Assembly: GCF_011038845.1 (NCBI RefSeq)
Contig: NZ_JAAKDW010000014.1
Location: 1-64,000, forward strand
Length of the DNA: 64,000 nucleotides
Reading direction: 5' to 3'
From: Enterococcus sp. ZJ1622
Lineage (GTDB): Bacteria > Bacillota > Bacilli > Lactobacillales > Enterococcaceae
Shown: positions 1 to 7,751 of the stretch, piece after piece
Layout of the letters: the number at the start of each line of letters is the position of its first letter
How positions within the stretch are numbered: position 1 is the first letter of the stretch
Program-made: the position numbers and the translations under genes
Notes under the pieces: generated by a model
Told to the model about the DNA's origin: nothing
Database searches by the model: none
What the model saw: only the letters and a program-made list of their open reading frames with translations

Positions 1-80
1 ACTTCCTTTCAGATTGATGTTTTAGACGACTCTATTCTATCGGAATTTTTGTATGTCTGTTTGTTTTTTTACAAAAAAAT

Positions 81-112
81 CTAGGACCGACAGAAAATTC
101 TATCAGTCCTAG
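81..112 (-). terminator. Intrinsic terminator, minus strand
   Basis: Arms CTAGGACCGA (81-90) and TCAGTCCTAG (103-112) pair over 10 bp with one mismatch. Read on the minus strand the stem is followed by a T run (plus-strand A run at 73-79). It would stop minus-strand transcripts leaving the small gene at 190-348 or passing through the bidirectional hairpin at 126-170. Confidence 0.7.
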
Positions 113-125
113 AAATTATAGAGCC

Positions 126-173
126 AAAATCGTGTACAAAGAGCTGTAAAAGCTGTCTGTACACGATTTTTTT
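126..173. terminator. Perfect 13-bp hairpin terminator
   Basis: AAAATCGTGTACA (126-138) and TGTACACGATTTT (158-170) are exact inverse complements with a 19-nt loop, and T residues continue to 173 on the plus strand. The A/T ends allow termination in either direction. It lies just beyond the stop codon of the minus-strand small gene. Confidence 0.75.
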
Positions 174-189
174 GTCTTGCGATTGTTTC

Positions 190-348
190 TTATTTTTTGT
201 TTTCGTTTTTCTTCTCTTTTTTCTTTTCTAGTTCCGGTTTCAAAAAACGGTTGATTTCTTCTTTTGGTGCAACTGTTTTTTCCGGATCAACAGCAAAGGA
301 TTCAAATAATTTGTCTAAATTATCGGTACGTTCAAATTTAAGTCCCAT
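190..348 (-). CDS. Small conserved protein, 52 residues
   Basis: This 52-residue hydrophilic protein reads leftward from ATG at 348 to TAA at 190-192. A good ribosome site (AGGTGG) lies 6 nt before the start, and terminators follow directly, so the short frame looks like a real gene. It opens MGLKFERTDNLDKLF, has an acidic centre (ESFAVDPEKT) and ends in a lysine-rich tail. There is no signal peptide or membrane segment. The opening and size recall the uncharacterised SPJ_0845-type small proteins of streptococci and enterococci; that match is from memory. It is divergent from the gene starting at 485. Function unknown. Confidence 0.65.
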   Translation of the reverse strand: MGLKFERTDNLDKLFESFAVDPEKTVAPKEEINRFLKPELEKKKEKKNENKK

Positions 349-422
349 GGGTTTCCACCTCTTTGTTTCTTTTTGTTTTAGTTTATCATGGATTCGAAAA
401 AGAATCAGTGAAGTCGTAAGAT

Positions 423-451
423 TTTAGTTTTTTTTTATCATTCGTTATAAT
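423..451 (+). promoter_or_regulatory. Probable promoter of the 485-2036 gene pair
   Basis: A perfect TATAAT lies at 446-451, 34 bp before the start codon at 485. No good -35 hexamer stands 17 bp upstream (region 423-428 is T-rich but off consensus). The call rests mainly on the -10. Confidence 0.5.
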
Positions 452-484
452 TAAATTATAAAAAGATTTGAAAGAGGTGAGAAA

Positions 485-1813
485 ATGATTAGGGAAGACA
501 AACTGCTGATGACGATGCAACTCACTGGTCTCACGGATCTGGAAAAAGAAAAGGAATTGAATGATTGGGCTTTTCTTGCGCGTTTATTGATACAACCGAC
601 ATTTTTTCGTTCTTTCTATCATGTAGTCGAAGAATTTGATTTGAAAAAATTTCAAGAAGCACTAATGGTCGCGTGTGAAAGCGACACGGGCTGGCTGGTG
701 ATCGGAAATGCAGATAGCGAATGCAGTTTTCAGGTTGAGAATCAGCAACTAATGATAAAAAACATATTAGCGATATCTGTTTTTGAAGAGAATCAGTTTC
801 TGATACGAGATTATATAAAAAATAAAATGGCTGTTCATGGTGTCTTTGCCTATATGAGAGCATATAGTGAATTTTTGTATCACAACACAAAAGAGATCGA
901 TCAGCGATTATTGTTCGAAAGGCCAGAAGAGACGAAGAAACTGCCAAAAATGAAAGAAACTGGCGGAAGGATCGTCATCGACTGTAACCAGTTCTCTGGC
1001 TATGATTTGTTTTATGAAGGCTTATGTTTTACTTCTTGCTGGGAGATGTATTACAGTTCTTATTACTATCAAGTGATCCCAAAACCGATCATCTTGGATG
1101 TCCAGCAGGTTGAATATGTGAAGGAACTGGAAAATGATGTCGTCTGTGTCCAGCTGTATCGTGATCCGTTTAATTGGCGAAATGCTGCGAACCAGTCATT
1201 TCAAGCCTATTATCGAGATCAGCTGGGATTCGATCATCTCGCATGGGACAATGGCGTTGGGTTGTTAAAAGCTCCTTTTGTCGAATATGCGTATACCGAT
1301 CAGAATATCCAATCGGTGCAGTATCAAAATGAGCAGATGCAGCCTGTAGCAAAAAAGAAAGCCTCCTTCTTTGTTACTAGAAGCTATGATGTCAAGCAGC
1401 AGCAATACCGGGAAAGACGCGTGAAGGGCACTTTGAATGCACAAGCGTATTTTCCATGGGTGGATGAAAACAGGGCCCAGATGATGTGTTATAAAGTGCT
1501 TGATCCGACAATTGCGGTCGATAAAGGGATCGAAGCATACTGTTACTATATTCGTGAATACCTCGAAGTCGAGGTTGAGGACGAGAAGTATCAGGATTAT
1601 CTTGTATCTTTACGAATCTATATCCCGACAGAGGCACTGGCACAATTGCCGTTAAATGAGATCCGTCAGCGGCTCTCTGATGTGAAATTCAAACATTTCA
1701 GAAGAAAACGAGGAAATATCCGTTTTGATGTAAAAAAGGGTGACAATCACTTAAGAGTCGAATTTTTAGACTATCAGAAGCTGGAGCAGCTGATGACCAT
1801 ACAAAAAGCGTGA
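485..1813 (+). CDS. Hypothetical protein, 442 residues
   Basis: I do not recognise this family. The protein is soluble by appearance: no signal peptide, no clear membrane helix, many aromatic residues (motifs such as YYSSYYYQ near residue 190) and a basic stretch near the C-terminus (FKHFRRKRGN). A strong AGAGGTGA ribosome site precedes ATG 485; a second in-frame ATG eight codons on (MTMQL) is possible but less well placed. Eleven bases separate its stop from the ATG of a small membrane protein at 1824, so the two probably share one transcript. Base composition looks like the neighbours, with no sign of recent transfer. No function is proposed. Confidence 0.8.
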   Translation: MIREDKLLMTMQLTGLTDLEKEKELNDWAFLARLLIQPTFFRSFYHVVEEFDLKKFQEALMVACESDTGWLVIGNADSECSFQVENQQLMIKNILAISVFEENQFLIRDYIKNKMAVHGVFAYMRAYSEFLYHNTKEIDQRLLFERPEETKKLPKMKETGGRIVIDCNQFSGYDLFYEGLCFTSCWEMYYSSYYYQVIPKPIILDVQQVEYVKELENDVVCVQLYRDPFNWRNAANQSFQAYYRDQLGFDHLAWDNGVGLLKAPFVEYAYTDQNIQSVQYQNEQMQPVAKKKASFFVTRSYDVKQQQYRERRVKGTLNAQAYFPWVDENRAQMMCYKVLDPTIAVDKGIEAYCYYIREYLEVEVEDEKYQDYLVSLRIYIPTEALAQLPLNEIRQRLSDVKFKHFRRKRGNIRFDVKKGDNHLRVEFLDYQKLEQLMTIQKA

Positions 1814-1823
1814 GGTGGTAATA

Positions 1824-2036
1824 ATGGATAAACGACTGTATTATCGTGTGATGGGACCGACCGCATTTTTAGCAACACTCGTCCTTTTTCTTCCGAATCT
1901 TTCTATTCGTTCACTGATCGGTTTTCTGATCATGTTCAGTGGATGGGGAACCTACTACTATTTGATGCATAAAAAAGAAAAGATGCAGCCGGCATACATG
2001 AAGACGACCAGACGATCAGAAAAAGACGCAAACTAG
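1824..2036 (+). CDS. Small two-helix membrane protein, 70 residues
   Basis: The start is ATG 1824, preceded by AGGTGG at 1813-1818 with a 5-nt gap; an upstream in-frame GTG (1815) lies inside the ribosome site and is rejected. The product opens MDKRLYYRV, then has two adjoining hydrophobic stretches (about residues 10-24 and 27-46) and a basic, polar tail (KTTRRSEKD). It follows the 442-residue unknown by 10 bp and is probably co-transcribed. Positive residues on both ends suggest both termini face the cytoplasm. Family not recognised. Confidence 0.65.
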   Translation: MDKRLYYRVMGPTAFLATLVLFLPNLSIRSLIGFLIMFSGWGTYYYLMHKKEKMQPAYMKTTRRSEKDAN

Positions 2037-2081
2037 AGGAACGATCGAAAAAGCGTCAAAAATAGGGAACCATCATAAGGA

Positions 2082-2170
2082 AGAGGTTGTGACAGAAGCT
2101 ATTCCTGGAACGCCATTTATTCGGAAATAGGAGTTGTGACAAGACTTTTGTCACGGCTCCTTCTTTTTGT
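2082..2170 (+). repeat. Solo member of a modular intergenic repeat family, with terminator
   Basis: The stretch begins GAGGTTGTGACAGAAG, continues TGGAACGCCATTTATTCGG and ends in a hairpin GGAG-TT-GTGAC / GTCAC-GG-CTCC (2130-2160) followed by TTCTTTTT. The same flank words and terminator are found at 20160-20441, 32603-33230 and, inverted, at 54233-54310, but here the long hairpin unit found between the flanks elsewhere is missing. It lies after the 485-2036 genes and before fruR and would end the upstream transcript. Confidence 0.65.
2130..2169 (+). terminator. Intrinsic terminator after the 485-2036 genes
   Basis: Stem GGAGTTGTGAC (2130-2140) pairs with GTCACGGCTCC (2150-2160) except for a TT/GG internal mismatch that can wobble. 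A TTCTTTTT tract follows. It forms the 3' module of the repeat at 2082-2170. Confidence 0.75.
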
Positions 2171-2224
2171 CTAAATATCCATGATTGTTTTAGAATTTTG
2201 TTGAATGTTTTTGACTGTTTTGTA

Positions 2225-2253
2225 TTGCAGAAACAAAATAGATGTGGTACTAT
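2225..2253 (+). promoter_or_regulatory. Probable promoter of fruRKA
   Basis: TTGCAG (2225-2230), a 17-bp spacer and TACTAT (2248-2253) with a TGG extension upstream of the -10. The transcript would start only about 10 nt before the GAGGTG ribosome site of fruR, so the leader is very short. Confidence 0.45.
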
Positions 2254-2275
2254 GTGTCGTGAGGTGAACGTGGAA

Positions 2276-3025
2276 ATGCTTACAGAAGAACGCAGACAAA
2301 AGATCCTTCATTTGCTGGACCAACAGAATATCGTGAAATCTCAAGACTTGGTATCCCTCTTGAATGCCTCTGAATCAACGATCAGACGCGATCTTCAAGA
2401 ATTGGAGAATGACGGATTTCTAGAACGTATCCACGGTGGAGCAAAAAAGGAACAGCTATTGGGTTTCGAACAGAACATGAGCGAAAAAACGCTCAAAAAC
2501 GTTCAAGAAAAACAATCAATCGTCAAATTAGCTGCCGAATTGATCAATGATGAGGATGTCATCTATCTAGATGCTGGTTCGACGACGCTAGAAATGATCC
2601 CTTATCTGCAAGGAAAGCAAATTACTGTGGTGACCAATTCAGTCAAACATGCAGCTAATTTAGTAGATCTGCAACTTCCTACCATCGTTTTAGGTGGACA
2701 AGTGAAGCTGTCGACGAATGCAGTACTTGGCGCCAATACCATGCGACAATTGAGTGATTATCATTTCAACAAAGCGTTTATGGGAATGAATGGGGCACAT
2801 CTTATTCAGGGATTTACGACGCCTGATCCAGAAGAAGCAGCGCTCAAGCGTTTAGCGATGCAAAATTCTGAAGAAACTTTTGTATTGATGGATCATACGA
2901 AATTCAACAAGCTGACATTTACATCTGTTGCTCCTCTTTCAGCAGCCACGATCATAACCGAGCGTTGTCCGATGGAATTCGTCGCTGAATTTCGCGAACA
3001 GACAACAATTAAGGAGGCTATATAA
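2276..3025 (+). CDS. fruR: DeoR-family fructose operon repressor
   Basis: FruR is a DeoR-family DNA-binding repressor of fructose operons; in this family the ligand is a sugar phosphate, typically fructose 1-phosphate (family knowledge). The 249-residue product starts MLTEERRQKIL and has the DeoR helix-turn-helix at about residues 20-55 (ASESTIRRDLQELENDGFL), followed by the family's sugar-phosphate domain with the DAGSTTLEM loop and the LGGQVK and GMNGAH segments. I chose ATG 2276 because GAGGTG lies 9 nt upstream and the family motif starts at once; an upstream extension of 26 codons is unlikely. Its stop shares one base with the start of fruK, so the genes are translationally coupled. Confidence 0.9.
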   Translation: MLTEERRQKILHLLDQQNIVKSQDLVSLLNASESTIRRDLQELENDGFLERIHGGAKKEQLLGFEQNMSEKTLKNVQEKQSIVKLAAELINDEDVIYLDAGSTTLEMIPYLQGKQITVVTNSVKHAANLVDLQLPTIVLGGQVKLSTNAVLGANTMRQLSDYHFNKAFMGMNGAHLIQGFTTPDPEEAALKRLAMQNSEETFVLMDHTKFNKLTFTSVAPLSAATIITERCPMEFVAEFREQTTIKEAI

Positions 3026-3939
3026 TGATTTACACAGTAACACTCAATCCATCGATCGATTTTATCGTACGTGTCGATGGGCTAAAGCTGGGCGATCTGA
3101 ATCGCATGAAAGAAGATTTCAAATTGCCCGGAGGAAAAGGAATCAATGTTTCCCGTATCCTCAAACGAATCGGTTCAGATTCAACAGCCTTAGGTTTTTT
3201 AGGCGGATTTACCGGCGGATTTATTTCAGATTGGCTGAAAGAAGAACAGATCAATACATCATTCACGAAAGTCAGTGAGGATACACGGATCAACATCAAA
3301 TTGAAATCGGATACTGAAACTGAAATCAACGGGTTGGGTCCGTCAATCTCAGACGAAGAAATCGAAGGATTGAAACAAGCCTTGAACGATATTCAGCCCG
3401 GTGACATTGTGGTGTTGTCAGGAAGTACGCCAGCAAGCTTACGTAAAGGCTTCTATCAAGAATTGATCGATATCGTCCGAGAAAAGGGAGCAGATTTCGT
3501 AATCGATACGACAGGCGACGATCTTAAGAACGCGCTTTCGAAACAACCGCTTCTGATCAAACCAAACAACCATGAACTGGCAGAACTCTATCAGACTACT
3601 TTCAGTTCGATCGATGACATCATTCCGTACGGGAAGAAATTGCTAGCAGAAGGTGCACAAAACGTGTTGATCTCGATGGCTGGCGATGGTGCATTGCTAT
3701 TTACAGAGCAAGGAGCTTACCAGTCGAATGTACTAGTACGTCCACTGAAAAATTCCGTTGGCGCAGGTGACTCGATGATCGCAGGATTTATTGGCGCATA
3801 TAGTCGTACGCAAGATGCTGTTGAAGCATTTAAATGGGGCGTCGCTTGCGGCAGTGCAACTGCTTTTTCAGATGATCTGGCATCACGTGAATTGATTGAT
3901 GAATTACTACCTGAAGTGAAAATCACAAAAATCGATTAG
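3025..3939 (+). CDS. fruK: 1-phosphofructokinase
   Basis: FruK phosphorylates fructose 1-phosphate to fructose 1,6-bisphosphate in the cytoplasm, using ATP. The 304-residue protein is a full-length PfkB-family sugar kinase: the N-terminal sugar-binding signature GGKGINVSRIL is near residues 36-46, and the C-terminal ATP and catalytic-base signature NSVGAGDSMIAGF near 240-252 contains the conserved GAGD aspartate. The start TAATGA overlaps the end of fruR. It sits between its regulator and the fructose PTS permease, 17 bp upstream of fruA, as in most Firmicutes. Confidence 0.95.
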   Translation: MIYTVTLNPSIDFIVRVDGLKLGDLNRMKEDFKLPGGKGINVSRILKRIGSDSTALGFLGGFTGGFISDWLKEEQINTSFTKVSEDTRINIKLKSDTETEINGLGPSISDEEIEGLKQALNDIQPGDIVVLSGSTPASLRKGFYQELIDIVREKGADFVIDTTGDDLKNALSKQPLLIKPNNHELAELYQTTFSSIDDIIPYGKKLLAEGAQNVLISMAGDGALLFTEQGAYQSNVLVRPLKNSVGAGDSMIAGFIGAYSRTQDAVEAFKWGVACGSATAFSDDLASRELIDELLPEVKITKID

Positions 3940-3956
3940 TTTCTAGGAGGATAAAG

Positions 3957-5888
3957 ATGAATATCAAAGATTTAATGGTCAAAGATGCAATGATCATGGA
4001 TTTGCAAGCGACTGATAAAAAAGGCGCCATCGATGAAATGGTCCAAAAAATGTTCGACGCAGGTCGGATCTCAGACATCGACACATATAAACAAGGGATA
4101 CTGGCTCGTGAAGCACAGACGTCAACGGGACTTGGTGACGGTATCGCCATGCCCCATGCAAAAAATGCAGCAGTCAAAGAAGCTACTGTTCTCTTTGCAA
4201 AAAGCCACAAAGGTGTAGATTATGAGGCCTTAGATGGTCAGCCTACTTACTTATTCTTCATGATCGCCGCTCCAGAAGGCGCAAATGATACGCATTTACA
4301 AGCTTTGGCTGCATTATCACGGCTTTTGATCGACCCGGATTTCGTTGGGAAATTGAAAGAAGCCGATACACCAGAAGCAGTACAGGAGTTGTTCCAGACA
4401 GCAGAAGAGCAAAAAGAAGCAGAAGAAAAAGCAGAACAAGAAGAACAAGCGGCACAAGCAGCTGCGCATCCTGAAAGAAAATTCGTCGTAGCAGTCACAG
4501 CTTGTCCTACAGGGATTGCCCATACCTACATGGCTGAAGATGCCTTGAAGAAAAAAGCGAAAGAAATGGGCGTGGAGATCAAGGTCGAAACGAATGGTTC
4601 TGAAGGGATCAAAAACCGCCTGACAGCAGAAGATATCGCTCGTGCTGAAGGTGTCATCGTCGCAGCCGATAAAAAAGTAGAGATGAATCGTTTTGATGGG
4701 AAAGAATTAGTCAATCGTCCGGTCAGCGATGGTATCCGCAAACCAGAAGAATTGATTAATATGGCCCTTAGCGGTTCCGCGCCGATTTTCCATGGTGACG
4801 GCAAAGAGAATGGTTCAGATGAAGGCAATGCAGATGGTACTATCGGACAACGGATCTACAAGGATCTGATGAATGGTGTTTCTCACATGTTGCCGTTTGT
4901 TATCGGTGGTGGGATTGCCATCGCACTGTCATTCATGATCGACCAATTCATGGGTGTTCCCCATGACCAATTAGCAAATCTAGGGAATTACAACCAGTTA
5001 GCTAGCTGGTTCAACCAGATCGGTCAAGCAGCATTCGGCTTTATGTTGCCTGTATTAGCTGGGTTCATTGCTTCAAGTATCGGTGACCGCCCAGGCTTGA
5101 TTGTCGGGTTTGCAGCTGGTGCTTTGGCAAATGCTGGTGGAGCAGGATTCCTAGGAGCATTGATCGGTGGATTCTTAGCAGGTTATGTGATCGTCTTCTT
5201 GCGTAAACTGTTCAAAGGTCTTCCAAAATCATTGGACGGAATCAAGACGATTTTGTTCTACCCAGTGTTTGGTTTGTTGATCACCGGATTTTTGATGTTA
5301 CTAGTGAATGTACCAATGAAAGCAATCAATGATGCATTGAACAGCTTTTTGACAGGTATGAGCGGATCGAATGCTGCTTTACTTGGAGCTTTATTGGCTG
5401 GGATGATGGCTGCTGACTTAGGTGGACCAATCAACAAAGCCGCTTATGTGTTCGGTACAGCAACACTAGCGACAACTGTTGCAACTGGAGGTAGTGTGGT
5501 CATGGCCTCTGTTATGGCAGGCGGGATGGTTCCACCATTGGCTATTTTCGTTGCGACTCGCTTGTTCAAAAACAAATTCAGTAAAACAGATCAAGATGCT
5601 GGTTTGACAAATATCATCATGGGCTTATCGTTTGTTACAGAAGGATCGATCCCATTTGCTGCAGCTGACCCAATCCGTGCAATTCCAAGTTTCATTATCG
5701 GTTCCGCATTGACCGGCGGATTAGTTGGTGCTTTCGGTATCAAATTATTGGCTCCTCACGGCGGGATCTTTGTAGTATTCTTACTGAGCCATCCAATCAT
5801 GTATTTAGTATTTATTGCTATCGGAGCAGTTGTTTCCGGCGTTATCTACGGGTTATTGAGAAAAGCGCCTGTCACTGCAGAAGCATAA
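3957..5888 (+). CDS. fruA: PTS fructose transporter subunit IIABC
   Basis: This is the membrane permease that imports fructose and phosphorylates it at C1. The 643-residue protein carries all three PTS modules. IIA spans residues 1-150 with the phosphorylated His67 in GDGIAMPHAK. A Glu/Ala/Gln-rich linker covers 150-172. IIB runs from about 175 to 275 with the phosphocysteine Cys183 in VAVTACPTGIAHTYMA. IIC runs from about 300 to 640 with many hydrophobic segments. An AGGAGG ribosome site precedes ATG 3957. It ends the fruRKA operon before a strong terminator at 5951-5987. General PTS proteins EI and HPr are encoded elsewhere. Confidence 0.95.
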   Translation: MNIKDLMVKDAMIMDLQATDKKGAIDEMVQKMFDAGRISDIDTYKQGILAREAQTSTGLGDGIAMPHAKNAAVKEATVLFAKSHKGVDYEALDGQPTYLFFMIAAPEGANDTHLQALAALSRLLIDPDFVGKLKEADTPEAVQELFQTAEEQKEAEEKAEQEEQAAQAAAHPERKFVVAVTACPTGIAHTYMAEDALKKKAKEMGVEIKVETNGSEGIKNRLTAEDIARAEGVIVAADKKVEMNRFDGKELVNRPVSDGIRKPEELINMALSGSAPIFHGDGKENGSDEGNADGTIGQRIYKDLMNGVSHMLPFVIGGGIAIALSFMIDQFMGVPHDQLANLGNYNQLASWFNQIGQAAFGFMLPVLAGFIASSIGDRPGLIVGFAAGALANAGGAGFLGALIGGFLAGYVIVFLRKLFKGLPKSLDGIKTILFYPVFGLLITGFLMLLVNVPMKAINDALNSFLTGMSGSNAALLGALLAGMMAADLGGPINKAAYVFGTATLATTVATGGSVVMASVMAGGMVPPLAIFVATRLFKNKFSKTDQDAGLTNIIMGLSFVTEGSIPFAAADPIRAIPSFIIGSALTGGLVGAFGIKLLAPHGGIFVVFLLSHPIMYLVFIAIGAVVSGVIYGLLRKAPVTAEA

Positions 5889-5950
5889 AAAAAGCAAAAG
5901 CTGCGCGCCATGTCTAGTAATCATGTGCGTTGTACATTTTCTAAGAGAAC

Positions 5951-5987
5951 AAAAAAGGACTTTGACAGTTTGTCATCGTCCTTTTTT
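5951..5987. terminator. Bidirectional terminator between fruA and the ClC gene
   Basis: AAAAAAGGAC (5951-5960) pairs exactly with GTCCTTTTTT (5978-5987), and TGAC/GTCA form an inner stem. A/T runs at both ends let it serve the converging plus- and minus-strand transcripts. Confidence 0.85.
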
Positions 5988-6033
5988 GTATATAAAGTTA
6001 AAGTTTTTATGCAAGGATGAAAATGGTCTTTGA

Positions 6034-7596
6034 TCAGAACGACTGTTTCATGCTTGTGATAGAAGATCGCGCAGTGATTTCCTGTTTGATCGTAGAAAGA
6101 TTGGATTCGTCCGTCAGAATGACCAGTATATCGCCTACGTTCATGATCGTATCCCCATGGGTCAAGATTTCTTTATTCCCTCGGCGGATCGTCGTCAACA
6201 ACATGTTCTTAGGCCAGTTGAAGTCACGCACCATAAGCCCATCTAATGAACTTTCAGCTGTCACCGGGAAATCGAAAGTGGTCTTGGCTCCTTTGAGCGC
6301 AGCAACCTTCGTTCCGCCAAGCAGCCGTTCGAGAAGCGATTCATAGATCGGATTGCCTCCCAGAAGATCGTTCATGATATAGGCCACGAGCGCAGCAAGT
6401 CCTAAAGGCATCAAGTGATTCAAAGAACCCACCATTTCAGTGACCAGAATGATCGCTGTCAATGGTGCTTTACCGATCGCTGTGAAATAACCTGCCATCG
6501 CGATAACCACGAAATCTTTGATATAAACAGGGTCCATCCCGAAATAAAGCACCATGATCTTTCCGAACAAGCAGCCGATAAGCGCACCTAATGTCAAGAT
6601 CGGCAAGAATATCCCGCCCGGCAGCCCACTTCCATAAGAAACCATCGAAAAGACGAATCGAAGGACCAGTAAGCCCACGATCATCATAATCGGTAGAGAA
6701 GGATGTCCTAAATTCAACACGATCGGATTTCCGCCTCCTAGCGTACCCGGCCAGAAATACCCTACAGGAATCACTAAAAGAAAAGGAACAAGCCCATGAA
6801 GGTAAGAAGGCAATGGCAATTTGTCATAAAAGAAGGGCAGAGCCAGCAGGACTTTTTGATAAACGAAACCTAAAACACCTAGAAAAATGCCTAAAATAAC
6901 TAGTGAACCATAATATTTTAAAGGTAATGAGGGAAGGTCTCCCAAGTATAAAACAGGTCTGAGCCCAAAAAAATAAAGTGAAACAAAATTTGCCGTGATC
7001 GCTGAAGCAAAAGACGTCAGCCAGACTAACGGTGAAAAGGAATGATGGATTTCTTCCAAAACAAAAAGCAGACCCGCGATCGGAGCATTGAATGCTGCAG
7101 CTAGACCGCTGCTGGCTCCGCTTGAAATCAGAATCTTCTCTTCTGAAGAAGGGCTATGGAACAGTCGGCCAGTCCCTTGCCCGATAGCTGCCCCTAATTG
7201 GATAGATGGGCCTTCACGTCCTAAGAATAACCCTGCGCCCACCGAAAGAACGCCGCCGATGAACTTTTTCCATAAAACGGCAAACCAATTCATGGATAAT
7301 TCTCCTTGAAGCTGTCCTTCAACTTGGGGGATCCCGCTTCCTTTGATATCCGGCTCGCTTTTGATCAGATAGCCAACGAAAACTGCAGCTAGAACTGAAA
7401 ACAAAGCAATGAACACCAGATAAACAGGATGGTCACGGCTCGATACATAGATCTCCCGGATGAAATCACCGGATTTTTCGATCGACAAACGAAACAGGCT
7501 GACAATGACACCTGTAAGTAGTCCGACAAATATCCCTTTTAAAATAAAGTAAATCTGTGTTTTATCTAATTTTTTGATTTTTCTCTTTTTTTCCAT
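6034..7596 (-). CDS. ClC-family chloride/proton antiporter with TrkA-C domain
   Basis: ClC proteins move chloride (or similar anions) across the membrane as channels or Cl-/H+ exchangers. The 520-residue protein has the three anion-site motifs GSGIPQ, GREGPSIQLGA and GGIFLP. The gating glutamate is present in GREGP, and a second acidic pair follows NAPIAGLLFVLEE at the place of the internal proton glutamate, so an exchanger is more likely than a channel (inference from family knowledge). About 75 C-terminal residues form a soluble RCK/TrkA-C-like domain (SLDGLMVRDFNWP; GDTIMNVGDILVILTD), which may bind a ligand. It is a single gene, convergent with fruA, with its own promoter at 7618-7646. 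Confidence 0.88.
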   Translation of the reverse strand: MEKKRKIKKLDKTQIYFILKGIFVGLLTGVIVSLFRLSIEKSGDFIREIYVSSRDHPVYLVFIALFSVLAAVFVGYLIKSEPDIKGSGIPQVEGQLQGELSMNWFAVLWKKFIGGVLSVGAGLFLGREGPSIQLGAAIGQGTGRLFHSPSSEEKILISSGASSGLAAAFNAPIAGLLFVLEEIHHSFSPLVWLTSFASAITANFVSLYFFGLRPVLYLGDLPSLPLKYYGSLVILGIFLGVLGFVYQKVLLALPFFYDKLPLPSYLHGLVPFLLVIPVGYFWPGTLGGGNPIVLNLGHPSLPIMMIVGLLVLRFVFSMVSYGSGLPGGIFLPILTLGALIGCLFGKIMVLYFGMDPVYIKDFVVIAMAGYFTAIGKAPLTAIILVTEMVGSLNHLMPLGLAALVAYIMNDLLGGNPIYESLLERLLGGTKVAALKGAKTTFDFPVTAESSLDGLMVRDFNWPKNMLLTTIRRGNKEILTHGDTIMNVGDILVILTDESNLSTIKQEITARSSITSMKQSF

Positions 7597-7617
7597 TGAA
7601 ACGCCTCGCTTTCTTTT

Positions 7618-7646
7618 AATGTAGCTCGAAACAAAGGAATTGACAA
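7618..7646 (-). promoter_or_regulatory. Promoter of the ClC gene
   Basis: On the minus strand TTGTCA (plus 7641-7646) is followed by a 17-bp spacer and TACATT (plus 7618-7623), 22 bp before the start codon at 7596. Good agreement with the vegetative consensus. Confidence 0.6.
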
Positions 7647-7690
7647 GACAAAAATAGAAAAAAGGAACAAATGTTTTTTGAGTAAGCTAG

Positions 7691-7719
7691 TTTAATGAGT
7701 AGAAGGAAAATGCTATAAT
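7691..7719 (+). promoter_or_regulatory. Promoter of the pcrA-ligA operon
   Basis: Perfect TATAAT at 7714-7719 with an extended TGC before it (7711-7713) and a TTTAAT -35-like hexamer 17 bp upstream. The start codon of pcrA is 33 bp downstream. Confidence 0.6.
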
Positions 7720-7751
7720 TAACGAGATTGATAAAAGAAAGGATGTTGTTA

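Noticed and set aside
197-427. Plus-strand frame rich in Phe and Ser
   Set aside because: It is the antisense of the minus-strand small gene at 190-348 and of its upstream region; no ribosome site and low-complexity composition.
4247-4828. Long minus-strand frames inside fruA
   Set aside because: They are antisense shadows created by the Glu/Ala/Lys-rich codons of fruA and lack ribosome sites.
5951-5987. Terminator with TTTGACAG..TTTGTCA as a member of the repeat family
   Set aside because: It shares only the GAC/GTC core, without the flank words, so similarity may be chance.
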